Notes: generated from the letters alone by a model not told the origin. A stretch of DNA of 64,000 nt from Owenia fusiformis (GCA_903813345.2 CAIIXF020000008.1:32262867-32326866), one strand, 5' to 3'. Positions 1 through 12,853 are shown, counted from the stretch's first letter. Numbers and translations are program-made.

Positions 1-206
1 TCACTCCTACCAGAGACATTAAAGACATTATGTTTTTAATGTCTCTGCTCCTTCTGATGGGTTGTTTGTATTGATATACTATAATCATAGTTTAGAAAAT
101 TAGATTTCCTTTTTGACAAAGTGCTCTTGGGCTTCAGTGTATTCATTTTTGTTCCTGTTTTTCTTCTGTTACATATTTTGCTATTCCTATTATGGCTATA
201 ACTTAC

Positions 207-3200
207 ACTTTATCTGCAGCTGCAGGAGAGTAAAAACAGGCATCAGCATTACTGTTCCCAGCTGCAACAGCCACTACCATCCCCTAAAATATATCAATAT
301 GGGTCTATCAATGACATGGGTCTTCAATAATAAGTAATTAACAGGTCTCAATTATTAAAAATGGGTCTTATCTATCAACATTGCTCTATTGTAAACATGG
401 TTCAGTTAGTAACATGAAATTTTCAGAAACATTGCTTTGCTGTTCGAGTAAGGAAACTTTTCCCCTCTCGTGCACACTTGAATCTTCTGCTATGTGTGGA
501 AAGCCAGCTGGAGGTCTTTCACGTCCAAAAATGTCTTGACCAATTCTTGAAGTGAAATAAACACTGGATGGTACAATGCCATTTGGGGCTAGGTACAATC
601 CAGAGTTCAGGGCAAAAGTATGATGAGGATATATACAATACAAGAGTATGTTGTGGTAAAACATAGCCTACCTCATCCCAAGCTCCATTCACTGCATCAA
701 TCATGGCTTGGTTGACACCAGGAGATCCTAGAGACATGCTAAAAGAAAATAAATGCACAATTATTTATGAACAAAGACTCTTTTTCAAATTACATGTACA
801 AGTTAATTATATAATATATTACAATGTATAAATTGTTAAATGTATCTGATATATATATATATATTAATACGTTTACAATGTATACTTATAAAGATTATTT
901 CTTGCTAAATCATGGGCTTTCAGTTAGAAAGTTGAAAGCCCATGACTAAATGAAAGATAATAAGCATAAATGTTACTCACATTTAATTGTAAACAGGATT
1001 ATAATCAATGAATAATTAAACCTTTAATATTGTAAATATAAAAATATAGTAATTTTACAATAAAATCTTGTTTAACTTACTTGATAACAGATTTTTTTCC
1101 TGATGATTTCATTTGATTTACGGCCCACTGAATACCCTGAATAACACCTCTGAAACGGCAAAATTGAGACATTAAGGTGATTCATACATGCAAAATTGTG
1201 ACATCAAGATGATTCATACATGCAAAATTGTGACATTAAGATGATTCATACATGCAAAATTGTGACATACATGCAAAATTGTGACATTAAGATGATTCAT
1301 GCTTGCAAAATTGTGACATTAAGATGATTCATCATGCTTGCAAAATTGTGACATTAAGATGATTCATGTATGCAAAATTGTGACATTAAGATGATTCATA
1401 CATAAGAAATAGTGGAATTTATTCCAAATAAAATGCCTTTATTACCAGAGTAATGTTTCATTAAAGCACCAAACATCTTTGGAATTTGCACTCTATTTTT
1501 GTTTTTCCATCTAAGTCGAAACAATATGTTTAAAACATTGACTTACGATGTTGACCCAGATCCACTTGCAGATAACACCTTCACACCAATAAGGGTCACG
1601 TTTCGTGCAACACCAACTTTTTTACCCCCAACAGTACCTGCAAAGTGCAAAAAGTACCCGTAAAGTGTCTTTATTAGAGAAACAGAAATGTTTTCTTGAG
1701 AATTACACTAATTGGATGCGAAATACTGAATCATTGCTTTAAATCATCGTCGGTTCCCACGCTCAATCACTACGCTCCTATCTACTATCTATCTCATCTT
1801 TACGTTCTATGAGGATAGGTCCGAACCTTGATGAAGCAAGATGGCTTTAAATTGTGAAGTAGAATACTCTGAATCTAATATAAGTGAATAGGCCAATGAG
1901 CCATGCGAGGATAGTGAGCTATCAAGGACTAAGGAGAGACAATGAGCTTCGAGAGGGGCGGAGAACAATAAGGGAGGGATAACCATCTATATTGAATGGC
2001 TAATAAGAAGACTTATGACCAATTTAGGTAAGCTTGGAAGTTATCTGGAGGGTAATGAATTATCTGGGGCTAATACGCTATCTGGGGGGGGGGCTAATGA
2101 GCTATCTGGAACGCTAAAAAGCTATGTGATTAGGCCGTTTAACACTCACCAGCTACATGGGTCCCATGACCATGATCATCTTCAGCAGACTTGGAAGTGT
2201 CAATAAAATTTTTACCCTGAAATGAAATTTGAATAAAAAATAAACGGGGTATTTTAGAATGTATGTAATGTTTTTCTTTATTCAATAGAATCTTCTTCAA
2301 TTGTCTGCAATTCTTTGTTTTAAGTTTTTAATCCACTTGATGCGGAACAATCCTTGATACATGTATCTTTTCAAAAGTTATAGGAATGCTTATTAAGGAT
2401 ATATGGTTGTACTACTTCTCTAATATTAAAAAGTAGTTTGCCTTTGGAGTTCCATTTAGTTTCTAGAAGTTATCATTGAAGTATGTTGAGTTAATAACAA
2501 TTGTAAATAGATCGTGTATTTTTTTGATTATGAAGGAAATAAATAATATGTTAAAAAAAATAAAAAATCGTTCTACAGTTAGGTAAGCAACTTACATCTG
2601 CTACCCTTCCACAAAACTCATTGTGTGTGCTACGTATACCCCTGAAAAGAAACAAATTCAGAATATTTAGACATTGAAAATTGACATTTTTAGCCTACCC
2701 TATGCGTAAATATTGAATATGAGTGCGAGGTAAAAAGAATAGTCTTCGTGAACATATATAACCATATAATGCGATGACATAACAAAGTGTCACCACGCAG
2801 TTGAAATTACAAAATTGTAACAATTTGTCACAGATGCAGAATGTTACAAAAATATGTTACAAGTTATCTGTGGTGACCTCAAAATCAAGAGTCTGTTTCA
2901 TTTACTTACGTGTCAATGATGTAAGCATCAACTCCCGTACCCAAACCTTGAGATGTAAATGAATCATCTAGTACTCGATCAGCTTCATCTAATCGGTCAA
3001 TACCCTGAAAATTGAAAGCCACAAAATATTATTTAAAAAGTAACAATACAACATGGACTGGGTAACTGCTACTCCAAAGATACTACTATTGTATTGTGTT
3101 GTTTGAATTCCAAATTCCAATTGACACAAAAGACTTAAAAGCAACATAATCGTGTACCATATAAACACGATATACATCATGATATAGACTTTATATTTGT

Positions 3201-6200
3201 CTTGAGGATGTAGTTCTGCCTTTAGGGCAACTTCAAACATTACAATTTTGAATGAAAATTCTCTGCATTAAGATCTACCTAAACATGTGGCCTTACCCAT
3301 GAGCTTGGTTCAAAGGATGTACAGTCGGACACACCATCACACGACTGGTCTATGTGTACTACAAGATTATCTTCTATCTTAACAACAGCACCATCTATTG
3401 CCAACTTATTTAAATCTCTACAATATAAAATAATTAGGATATGATTATTTCACTAGATATTTAAAAAATTTCTTTTGTAAAGAGGTCAACATTTTTATGG
3501 AATGCCCTTTTGCAAGGATGGAGGGGGTCAATATCATGTCTCCCGACACATACAATTTAATGTATTGCATTACCTTATTAATCCCCTCCCCCAGTTAATC
3601 CTATCAAAACACAATTTCTGTGTTCCTCTATGGCCATAATGTGTATGCAACATAAAGGCTCGCCTGGACAGAGATTCGAACCAGAGACCTCAGATCCAGT
3701 TGAATGGATTCAACAGATTGAGCTCTGAAGAAGTGGGTTACTTGGTACTTACTCTTCCTGGGCACAGTCAATTATGTAAGCCCTAAAGCTGCCGATCTCA
3801 ATAAGCTGACTTCGGCGTATCCCCGTGACAGCGCAATCATTACTGCTCCTCTCGTCCCCTGCAGTTTCCACATTAATGGAATTGTACATACTCGTCGTAC
3901 TACTCATGTGTCTGTTCACTGCAAATTAGAAATACAGAAATTCGCTTGATTGACATTCAAGGAATTGTACATACTCGTCGTATTAATCATGTTCACTGCA
4001 AATTAGAAATAAAGAAATTCGCTTGATTGACATTCAAGGAATTGTACATACTCGTCGTATTAATCATGTATCTGTTCACTGCAAATTAGAAATAAAGAAA
4101 TTCGCTTGATTGGCTCACACGACCGCTTGATTGGGTCCTGCACTTGTTTGACAAATGATGACAACATTGCATGTACATTAAGTAATTGGTTAATAAGTGA
4201 CAGTATGATTGTAGTGACTAGTGACAGCATGAAATTATTTTTTTTCAAATCTAAAATTGAAAAACATGAAGCCTTTATAATTGAAGGTTTAGTTATTTAT
4301 GTGTACATGGTCAATGGCCCATGTAATTAGATTGGGATAGATCTCAACAATTGTAAAAGTGCGACTGAGGACAGTGCTCTGTTACATGTACGTGTTTAGT
4401 TATACTTTACAAAACAACATTTAGGAATGGTGTCCAGATGTTGAAAGTTGTGGAAAAACCTTGAAGTTCATGTAAGTTCATGAAAATTCATGAAAGTCCA
4501 TGTAAGTTCATATAGTTTAATACTCATCCAACTTCTAACAAAATTTGAAAATGTTGATTTGGCACAGGGATTTGTCATTTACTTGAATTTCATTTGAAAA
4601 TAACATTTTTCTGAATTGGCCTAATACAATTTACTTTCTTCTTCGAAGCCACGGCTATAGCTTTCATGTCAGTTTTGACTGTTTGGCGGAACTTTTTATT
4701 AATTGTAATCTTACCATCATTAACATCTGCATCATTTGACAGTGTAACCACATACGAGTTCCAGACTTTTTCCTCTGCATAATGGTGGTTTATCTTAGCA
4801 TCTGAAAATAACAGAATAATTGAGATATATAATATAGTTTCCTGCAATTTGACATGAGAAATTAATTAAGTATTAAACGAGGCATTAACATGCAAAATGT
4901 CACCACCTGCCATTTGTTACAGCGAACCTACATCATTTGTTACAGACGCTACCTGCCACAGAGGCAAACTGCCGCAGCCGCGCAAAGTCCGCAAAAAAGT
5001 TAAACAATATGTCACCACTTGTGGGGGTGACATAAAAAAGACATGCATATATCTGGCAGTTTAATAACAGTTGTTAACGACATTAACCATCAAATAATAT
5101 TCAAATATAAGACTCCTATAGACCGACAGTCCGATGTCAAAATATCAATTTTTGAGCAATAGCAGCTAATCTGTAGCAATTGCTGTTGCAACTTCGACAA
5201 AAAATATTTTAAAAGATTTAGAAGGAGTTTTCCAAAAACAGTTATTAGAGGGTACTTCATAAATATTGCCAATTTTGCATGACAATAACTACCATAGTAC
5301 AGTAACTATAACAAGAAATCTTGGCAGAATATGGTTTCTTAGATCACAAAAGTTCATATTTGTCATAAAGAGTATGTACAGCAATAGACGCAACTCATTT
5401 ACAAAGCAGAATAACTTATTGAATGCTCTTCGTATTTTAGAAGGAATAATGTACATGTACTCACTTGGGGCAATCCCTGTATTCATGTCAATAGTAGCAA
5501 TGGCATTCTCCTCAATATAGTCAATGTCTGGGTTATCTGCAAGGTATTCGATGTTCCTAGAATCACAAATAAACAAGGTAAATGGGAAGGGGGAGTGGGT
5601 AACTACATGTATATATGACATATAACATATGAGCCAGGCCTCAGGAAAAGGGGTCTTATCAGAGATTTTTTCAATATTCTGATTATGTTTATCTGAAAAA
5701 GCACAAAGAGACATCTCAAATGAGCCATGGCTTATGTAAAAAAGTCACATTTTCCTCTTAATCTTGGGCACATTCTTGGCTCTGTCGTACAATTTTAATT
5801 TTTGTGCTAAGACGGTGTGAAAGAAATGATGGTCCCCCAGGGTTTATGGTCCCCTTTCTTAACGGCCCTTACTGGCCCTGATTGCGTATAAGATAATGAG
5901 GGAAAGAGTTGTATTTAGGTCACCATATAAATCAATAGAGAGTAGGACCATAATTTGATAGGACCTCCTACCCTTTTACACCTGTTTTCCTTCACATTTC
6001 AAAATATTTTTCCATCAATGAACACCTTAAACATGAACAACATTAATATGAATCGGGAAAATATTTATATTAACAATCAAATTCAAATTATAGGTACAAC
6101 CTTAACTTGTCAGTAGGTAGATTACAGAACATGTTTTTGATTTGAATGTGAACATGCTGTGTTTTGGTTCTGCAGAAAGGATTGGTATCGATATGGAGAA

Positions 6201-8570
6201 CTGAATTCAACAATGTTTTTCTCTTAAACCAATTATTGAAAACATTAGTAAAAAACACGGTATTTCATGTAATGTTGACTGATTGACAACAATCTAATGC
6301 GAAAATTATTTAGAAATATTTTATATATTAACTGTTTTTGTTAACATTTTTGTTTTTTTAGCGCAATTGTTTTTGCTCCTTTCTACCAATTCTTGAGAAT
6401 GAAATAAATTTCACTCTGGAAACATGATACCAAGAACAAAACAAGTGTTTGATGTGTTTTCTAAAACAATAGAGATGAAAGTACGTATATATATATATAT
6501 ATTTCAAATTATATTGTTACCATTCAAAAGATGACCATTTAATTGACGATGTGTTAACTGGACTGGTTTAAGACAAACGTGTGTTCAAAAAGTTCTCCAT
6601 ATCGATACCACTCCTTTGTCATTTCATAGGGAATAAAAAATATCGGAAAACTATTTGTAAATGGTACCTAGAACACCATGAGACATTAATCCCTGGCGCC
6701 ATCATATCACAAATTCACGGACAAATTCCATTTATAAAACATGTACGTTAACCTCATTAATGAACTGATTCTACTTACCAATCATCCATACAAGATACAG
6801 TATAGACCCTATAGGTGTCAATCGTTGTCAATTTTCCCCTTGTAGGATTACAGTCGTTACCCTGGTCCAACTTGGAGTTCATACTGGTGGCATCGTCCAC
6901 AGTGGAAAATACGGAGGCCGTCTGGGACATATGCTGCTGAACTGAAATAGTGAACGTTTGAGATTCCAGTTGAGGGAGTTTTACACTCACAAATAATTTT
7001 GAAAAAATATCATTTCAACATTTATTTCATTCCAATGTTTTATAGCAAAAATAATATGCTGTGTAGATGTTATATACATGTATTATACTATATTATATGC
7101 GCATATCTAGAAGTAAACATTTTCTCCAATTTTTATTAAGAAGGATATTTAAATTTGGATTTGTAAAAGCAGAAGCTCTCAAAATTGACTTCAGAAACTA
7201 TTGGTAGGAAAATATGTATAAAGAGAAAATTATAATGATAATTTTATTCTACATTTGACTATTGAATAATTGACTGTTACATTGTTTGTTGGAATTTAGA
7301 CTTGGCAAAATTCCCAGGCATTGTCATATATTGGCATATCAAGGCTATTATATTTCAGGTTATTCAAAAAGTTTGTCACATAATCAAGAAATTAAATAAC
7401 ATCACTGTTGGGAAAATCCCAACTGGCATGAAGAGACTATGCGCTTTGGTTTGTTTAAGTAGACTACAGGGTGGTCCGAAAACAAGATCGAAAAGAAAGT
7501 GGAATAACTCTGTCAATCTTGCATTCTGCCTTGAAATATCAGAATCATTTAGTTCATTCAATGTGAATTTTGTTCCAAAAGTTTGATGATAATTTGCCAA
7601 TTGAGTACCGTGCAAAATACACTACAAGTTGGCACCTCTTTTATCTAGTCTATGAAGAATTCTATTCTATGCAGAATATGAAAAAGTTAATTTACTTTTC
7701 TTCGGTGCTATTTGGACACCCTGTACTTTAATCCATGATATGGATTGGTCAAAGACCGGTTATTAGTTTTTACTACTGACCGAAAAGAATGATTTACACT
7801 TAATATTTAGCATGTTGAATTGATTTCTAATTACATTGATTTGAAATCGTAGAAACACTATAAGACGATTTCAATATCCAGTATGCAACTTACCTTGTTC
7901 ATCCGAAATCGTTGACTTCAGTTTGACAACATAGGAATTTTCTGCTTTTGGGTCGTTTCCATGGGTGATTATTTTATCTGAAAAATAGTACAAAATATTA
8001 CGGTGAACACTAAACAAATAAGTCGTATAGTGTTTTCCATTGATATATACTTCAACCATTGCAATAAAATCTATTCAAAAGTTCTTTATATTTAATTATA
8101 TCTAAAAATCATATGGAATATGCCAAAATTGATTTCTATTTTTATAAGCAGTGTAGTAGTGTCACAGACATTTGTGTGGAATGAGAAAAATAACAAAAGT
8201 TGTTAATTATATCTGAGGCCGCAACACGCGCTCGTCGCAAGATTTGCGTTTGCGATGAGCTGATGATACAAATCCCGGTGGCATTCGCAAAAACTTGCGT
8301 TGCGTTATGGTGCGCTTGCGAATCTGCGTCGTGACAAGCAGGTGATAAGACTTCTGCATATTTTGAAAACAAATATGAACATGGCTTGGAACCATCTCTG
8401 TTGATTTGGCTCTCTTCAGCATAATGTCGAAGACCAAAAATGCAAAAATGGCACAGAAAAATTATTTATAAATAAAAAAATAAAATGATGAAAAATGTCT
8501 TACCATGCTGTACTGCATCAGTCCAATGGATGCAAATTGCCACCACAAAGGTGATGCTAAAGACTCTCAT
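207..8570 (-). CDS. Secreted proteinase K-like subtilase (S8) with two tandem I9 propeptides; 3' end beyond window
   Basis: Predicted secreted endopeptidase of the subtilisin/proteinase K clan. Exons by splice consensus and phase: 8504-8570, 7894-7977, 6779-6941, 5465-5556, 4715-4801, 3753-3918, 3297-3417, 2910-3004, 2596-2641, 2150-2216, 1547-1637, 1081-1149, 672-738, 207-283 (430 codons so far). Start ATG at 8570 opens a hydrophobic signal peptide (MRVFSITFVVAICIHWTDA). Residues ~37-133 form an I9 inhibitor propeptide (SYVVKLK ... NPDIDYIEENAIATI); residues ~149-255 form a second one (SYVVTLS ... DGAVVKIEDN). The mature start is near SSWGIDRLDEAD. Catalytic Asp291 lies in YIIDTG and His324 in HGHGTHVAG; the oxyanion-hole Asn415 lies in AVAAGNSNADAC. 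The D-H and H-N spacings match proteinase K. The GTSxA serine exon is not in the window, so activity cannot be judged. Family identity is very secure; the exact exon ends are hand-built. Confidence 0.93.
1155..1405. repeat. Minisatellite in subtilase intron, ~32-bp unit
   Basis: About seven direct copies of a unit containing GCAAAATTGTGACATTAAG and ATGATTCAT, some truncated, lie in the intron between the exons at 1081-1149 and 1547-1637. The array is non-coding and ends next to the splice acceptor of the 1081-1149 exon. Confidence 0.85.
2771..2880. repeat. Short GTCACCAC/GTGGTGAC-ended interspersed repeat (copy 1)
   Basis: The segment starts near GTGTCACCACGCAG and ends ATCTGTGGTGACC, with internal 'aatttgtcacagatgc'. 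It belongs to a family recurring at 4883-5035, 36974-37135, 47280-47435, 48776-48872, 55858-55976 and 59207-59310. Members share the phrases AACATGCAAAATGTCACCA, CAAATGGCAGGTG and GGAGACTGTAACAATATG or their complements. It looks like a small MITE with a TGTCACCAC-type inverted end. It sits in a subtilase intron. Confidence 0.5.
3660..3745 (-). repeat. tRNA-like SINE fragment in subtilase intron
   Basis: Read on the minus strand, the segment ends GGTTCGAATCTCTGTCCAGG, a good RNA polymerase III B-box, preceded by a degenerate A-box-like GAGCTCAATCTGTTG. It lacks a convincing cloverleaf and anticodon arm, so I call it a tRNA-derived repeat and not a functional tRNA. It lies just downstream of the exon at 3753-3918. 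Confidence 0.45.
3879..4113 (-). repeat. Triplicated intron/exon acceptor boundary (77-82 bp unit)
   Basis: Three tandem copies start at 3879, 3961 and 4038. Each contains the first ~40 nt of the exon ending at 3918, its acceptor (minus-strand CTAATTTGCAG) and ~35 nt of upstream intron. Equivalent acceptors therefore also lie at 3995/3996 and 4078/4079. Use of the outermost one runs into a TGA at the next copy boundary, so 3918 is the coding boundary. Confidence 0.85.
4883..5035. repeat. GTCACCAC-ended interspersed repeat (copy 2)
   Basis: Runs from GGCATTAACATGCAAAATG to a GTGGGGGTGACAT end, with an internal doublet CATTTGTTACAG. It is the same family as the repeat at 2771-2880, here in the subtilase intron upstream of the 4715-4801 exon. 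Confidence 0.55.
5812..5989. mobile_element. MITE with GGTGTAAAAG-type ends, in subtilase intron
   Basis: One full copy: left end CGGTGTGAAAGAAATGATGG, right end CCTCCTACCCTTTTACACC, imperfect terminal inverted repeats. The internal text (GGTCACCATATAAATCAATAG, about 180 bp overall) is the reverse complement of the units in the array at 23207-23636. A short fragment also occurs at 12530-12570. No coding capacity. Confidence 0.7.
7465..7735. mobile_element. Mariner-like MITE (TACAGGGTG ends), in subtilase intron
   Basis: About 271 bp with TACAGGGTGGTCCGAAA at the left and GGACACCCTGTA at the right, so short inverted ends bounded by TA, as expected of Tc1/mariner target sites. A relative with longer ends lies at 41092-41373. 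No transposase reading frame is visible. Confidence 0.6.
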
Positions 8571-9699
8571 TCTAAACACCTAACTTCCACCTAAATATTT
8601 TATTCAAAGTAAGCAATTTATAGAATAGTTTAGTTTTCCCGTCTTTCTTCTTTTCGGTGTTTGTATCTCAGTGTTAAATTCGTGTTTTCCTTCTCGACAA
8701 TTGTTCTTGCTTCTGCCAACACTTGCCAAATTTTCCATTTATATATCTCCAAACTCACTTATAAAAATTTGATTCACGCTGAGTTTTTCACTCACATAAT
8801 CGGTTTAAAGGAATTGCATAATAGTTACCAGTAAATTGATTGCTTTTCTGCCCAGTCGGTAGGTAATTCGAGTATCACGTATACCCAAATATGGGCATTA
8901 TGCGATACAAATAAAGGGAATTATTCTAATGTATTTAATAATGACGTCAGACTTCTTGTAAACATGACCAAAACAGGCTTAAAGCATTACAGGGAGTCCA
9001 AATAACAAAATACTGCAAAACAAATTAGAAAATTATTTTCAAATCCGTTTAGAGTGATAGACTTCAACCCCCTCATATATTAACAAAACACATTTCAATA
9101 TGTATTTTAGAGAACATAGCGACGTCAACCATGATATAAATGAAATAGTTGGGTTTTAACATTTCATGTTATATTTATTCATAGTATCTAAAAAATTACA
9201 ATTTAAAATGAGCTACCAATCGCTTCTTAGCATTATAGGCTAGCTTTTACTTAATTATTTACAAAATATAGTTACATAAAATGATTATATGAATTTGAGA
9301 CTACACACTTTACATGATGACTGATAGAAGGATTGTGTATACTCCATGCCTTTAATGGTTACAGGATCAGTTACTAGTGTACATTAATAGTATTTAGGGA
9401 AAGAATAAATTTTATAACACTTTCTTTAAGAGTTGTGTCTTCGTCAATACTTAGATTGTTACCAAAAATAAAAAAAATTCAAGTTTGTCTTGGTTGGTTC
9501 TGGGTAGGTGGTCTATTAGGTACTTCTGCTCTAGGGTGGTCATTAGCTGTTGCCGTTGGAGATTATGGCGCTCACAGGAGAAAAATACATGTTTAGGTGT
9601 CTCAGGCTATAAAGATGTTTTAAAGAGGCAATTAACTATAATTAACTTACTTCATGAAAAATTTTGTAGTTTGCTAAAAATCCATTAATGTTGGAAGAT
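8571..9699. other. Intergenic: subtilase promoter side and unique AT-rich DNA
   Basis: Contains the 5' flank of the minus-strand subtilase. Its first ~200 bases (8571-8800) would hold the promoter and 5' UTR, but I see no clear TATA element that I could place. The rest is AT-rich with no recognised gene. A Gly/Trp-rich open stretch near 9486-9596 is too short to call. Confidence 0.5.
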
Positions 9700-9708
9700 G
9701 GTTTTTAC

Positions 9709-12318
9709 GGAAAGCGAAAGGGGATATACCGCAGAATTTAAAATTCAATGGAGTTTTAACATGGGAGTGATATCACACACCGCGGCCCAGTCAGATATAT
9801 TTCTGCGCACTTTATTTATTTAATTCACTTTGCACAACGCGCCCCCTGTAATTCATTCAGTGCGCAATTAAAAATTGTTTATGAGTGATATCGCACACCG
9901 CGGCCCAGTAAGATCGATTTCTGCGCACTTTATTTATTAACACACTCAAAATATCGCGCTGAAGCTTGTATATGCTGGCGCGATGTAATTATAGTTTTCT
10001 GTTAATAAATGCCCAACAAGAAAGGGTAGCACAACGAATTCAACTTTTTTCGAAAGACTGCAGACTTGACCTGCGAAATTGTAATTTTGGATCACAGTGA
10101 TGCCTCTAGAGAGGATATCTATGAGAATTACAGATTATAGTGCGCAGAATTATAAAGTCAAACTGACCTCAAAATGGTAGTACACAGCGTACACTGCCAT
10201 CTTTCAATAAAGTAACTACAGACCTTCGTATACAAAATACCAGAATGATTGATGTAATACCTGTATACCATTTCTTCTGGGAGAAGGAAAGTTCCTATAT
10301 GTATTCCATGGCCGTAGCCAGGGGGCCTCACCCCCCTCCCCCTTGCCAAATATTCGTTCAAAATCATGCAGTTTTTCACCATTCTTAGCACTTTTCGCAT
10401 GATTTTTTTGCCATAACTGTCAAAAAGCTCCCCCCTCTTGGCAAAATCTCCCCCTTGGTAAAACCACTCCCCCAGGTTAATCCAGGATACGGGTCTGTAT
10501 TCTTAGATCTCTTAGAGATTGTTCAAAAACATAAGGTAGACATAAGTGCCACCTGTTAAAAGCTAGGAGATCTTTTCTAAGTTATTAAGTCATCAATCAG
10601 CAGACTGGTAATTGTATCCCCCACCCACTTCAAACTCCATACACTAACATACTATTACAATTTTATCTGTGTTTATTTGACTGTAGAAGGTGTACATTCA
10701 TAGCATTGAATTGCATTTCATTGCATTGTATTGTATAGCACATCATTGTATTGTTTTGTACTGCATTTTATTGTATTGCACTGCATTGTATTGTATTGCA
10801 CTGCATTGTATTCTATTGCATTATATTGTACTGTATTGCACTGTATTATATTATATTGCACTGCATTGTACTTTATTGCACTGCATTGTATTGTACTGTA
10901 GTGTACTACATTGTATTGCGATGCATTGTATTGTATTGCACTGCATTATAATGTATTGCACTGTACCACATTGTGTTGCACTGCATTGTATTACACTGCA
11001 TTGTTTTGAATTGCACTGCAATATATTGCACTGCACCATATTGCATTGCATTGCATTGCAGTGCACTGCATTGTATTATATTGCACTGTATTGTATTGCA
11101 CAGTATTGTATTGCATTGTCTTGAATTACACTGCATTTTATTACACTGCATTGTATTTTATTGCACTGCATTGTATTGTACTGCAGTGTACTGTATTCTA
11201 TTGCACAGCATTGTTTTGTATTGCACTGTATTGTATTGCATTGTATTGAATTGCACTGTATTGTATTTTATTGCACTGCATTGCACTACATTGTATTGCA
11301 CTGTATTGAACTGCGATGTATTGTATTACACTGCATTGTATTGCACTGTACCACATTGTATTGCACTGCATTGTATTGAAATGAACTACATTGTATTGCA
11401 CTGCACGGCATTGTTTTGCACTGTATTGCATTGCACTGCATTGTATTGCATTATATTGCACTGTATTGTATTGCATCGTATTGCACTGTATTTTATTGTA
11501 TTATATTGCACTACATTGTATTGTATCATATTGCACTGCATTTTTTGCATCATATAACACTGCTTTGTATTGCATCATATTACACTACATTGCATTGCAT
11601 CATATTGCACTGCATTGTATTGCATCATATTGCTCTGCATTGTATTGCATCATATTGCACCACATTGTATTACATCATATTGCACCACATTGTATTGCAT
11701 CATATTCCGTATTTACCATTTCGTTACAGTTTTATTACATAAAATGTTATTTATAAGATTATAATTTTCAAACATTGAAAATATTTTATACAATATCAAT
11801 TAAAAGATATGAAATGGCCCAAAATAATATATTTTCAATGGAACCCTTTGCAAGGGTCACTTCAACATAACGCCAGGTGTAATCTGTATGCATACGCCCT
11901 CTTTTAATGAACATTATCTTTTAAACCATATTAGAATCGAATCTGATAAAAGTGCGCGTGTCCTGGATGTGCTGCGCGCTAGAATCGGGAAATCTCAAAG
12001 TTCTCCTCGTTAGAGCCATCAATATTATCCAAAATTGTCATTTCGCTGGTTCACTCTGCAGTCTTTCGAAAAAAATCAAATTTGTGGTGCCACGAATTTT
12101 TATTCGTTTTTTATTCACAGATAATCATTTTTTCATCGCGCACTGAATGCCGGAATTTCTGCGCACTTTATTTTAATTAACTTTGCACAACGCGGCCCCT
12201 GTAATTCATTCAGTGCGCGATGAAATCTATCTGACTGGGCCGCGGTGTGTGATATCACTCCCATGTTAAAACTCCATTCGATTTTGAATTATGCGCATGT
12301 CCCCTATAGCTTTCCGTA
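9709..12318 (+). mobile_element. Non-autonomous TIR transposon, copy A, with pentamer array
   Basis: 2.61-kb element bounded by GGAAAGCG on the left and CTTTCCGTA on the right, and flanked by a perfect 9-bp direct repeat GGTTTTTAC (9700-9708 and 12319-12327). The two ends are diverged inverted repeats of roughly 500 bp, sharing CATGGGAGTGATATCACACA, GGCCCAGTCAGATA, TCTGCGCACTTTATTT and CGAAAGACTGCAGA. The interior holds a GC-rich SINE-like block with 'gccgtagccaggggg' (10310-10480) and a ~1-kb pentamer array. There is no transposase. The 9-bp duplication and long inverted ends suggest a Mutator-like (MULE) parent, but this is inference. Confidence 0.8.
10701..11708 (+). repeat. Degenerate pentanucleotide array (YTGYA)n, copy A
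   Basis: About 200 consecutive 5-mers, mostly TTGCA, TTGTA, CTGCA and CTGTA, in strict 5-base phase. Near the right end the phase carries CATCA interruptions (GCATCATATTGCAC). The consensus YTGYA, or TRCAR on the other strand, cannot spell a stop codon in any of six frames. This explains the many long overlapping Cys/His/Leu/Ile-rich and Gln/Asn/Cys-rich ORFs here; none is taken as a gene. Confidence 0.95.
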
Positions 12319-12853
12319 GGTTTTTACATTTTGTTGAAGGCTACTCTTAGATCAGAAAAGTGAGTGTTCATGGGGTTCTTCCTGCTACTGAAAGTATATA
12401 TACGAGGGGTTATCATAAAGTTCTCATAATATATCTCTAAAATCGTTATTTTTCAATATATTCTAAAGAAGTTTTCACAGAATGTGCAGCATAGAATGGC
12501 TCAGTTAACGGTAAATCAAGACTACAAGTGTAAAAGGGTAGGTGGTCCTATCAAATTTATCCTATCAAACACATTAAAATGTAAACTTGAATATGTTGCC
12601 AAGTGCTTAGACACTAAAAGATCATGTGAATTCTGTGATGTAATAGGGGATGCTTACATGCTTCATTAGATGTGAGATACCAGACTCTGAGACTCGAAGC
12701 TTAACAATCAGAAATGACGTAAGTTAATGCAATGCAGAGATCTTAAAAAAAATCAAATTCATACTGATAAAAGGTTGTGTTAAGTTTATAAAATCTTTTG
12801 CCCAGACTAAAGATGATCTAAAACAAAGTTAACAACAAAATTACACCCTGCGT
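12319..12853. other. Spacer between the two inverted transposon copies
   Basis: About 535 bp of host DNA between copies A and B. It contains ACGAGGGGTTATCATAAAG (12411-12429), which resembles a mariner-type terminus, and a fragment of the GTAAAAGGGTAGG MITE near 12531-12565. No gene is visible. It begins with the copy A flanking repeat GGTTTTTAC and ends with the copy B flanking repeat ACCCTGCGT. Confidence 0.6.

Noticed and set aside
1155-1405. Possible CRISPR-like array
   Set aside because: Units are directly adjacent without unique spacers, in an intron of an animal gene.
9485-9688. ORF with Trp/Gly-rich or Arg/Trp-rich translation, resembling a membrane-protein tail in one frame
   Set aside because: Only ~35 meaningful codons, no partner exons found on either side, no recognisable family.
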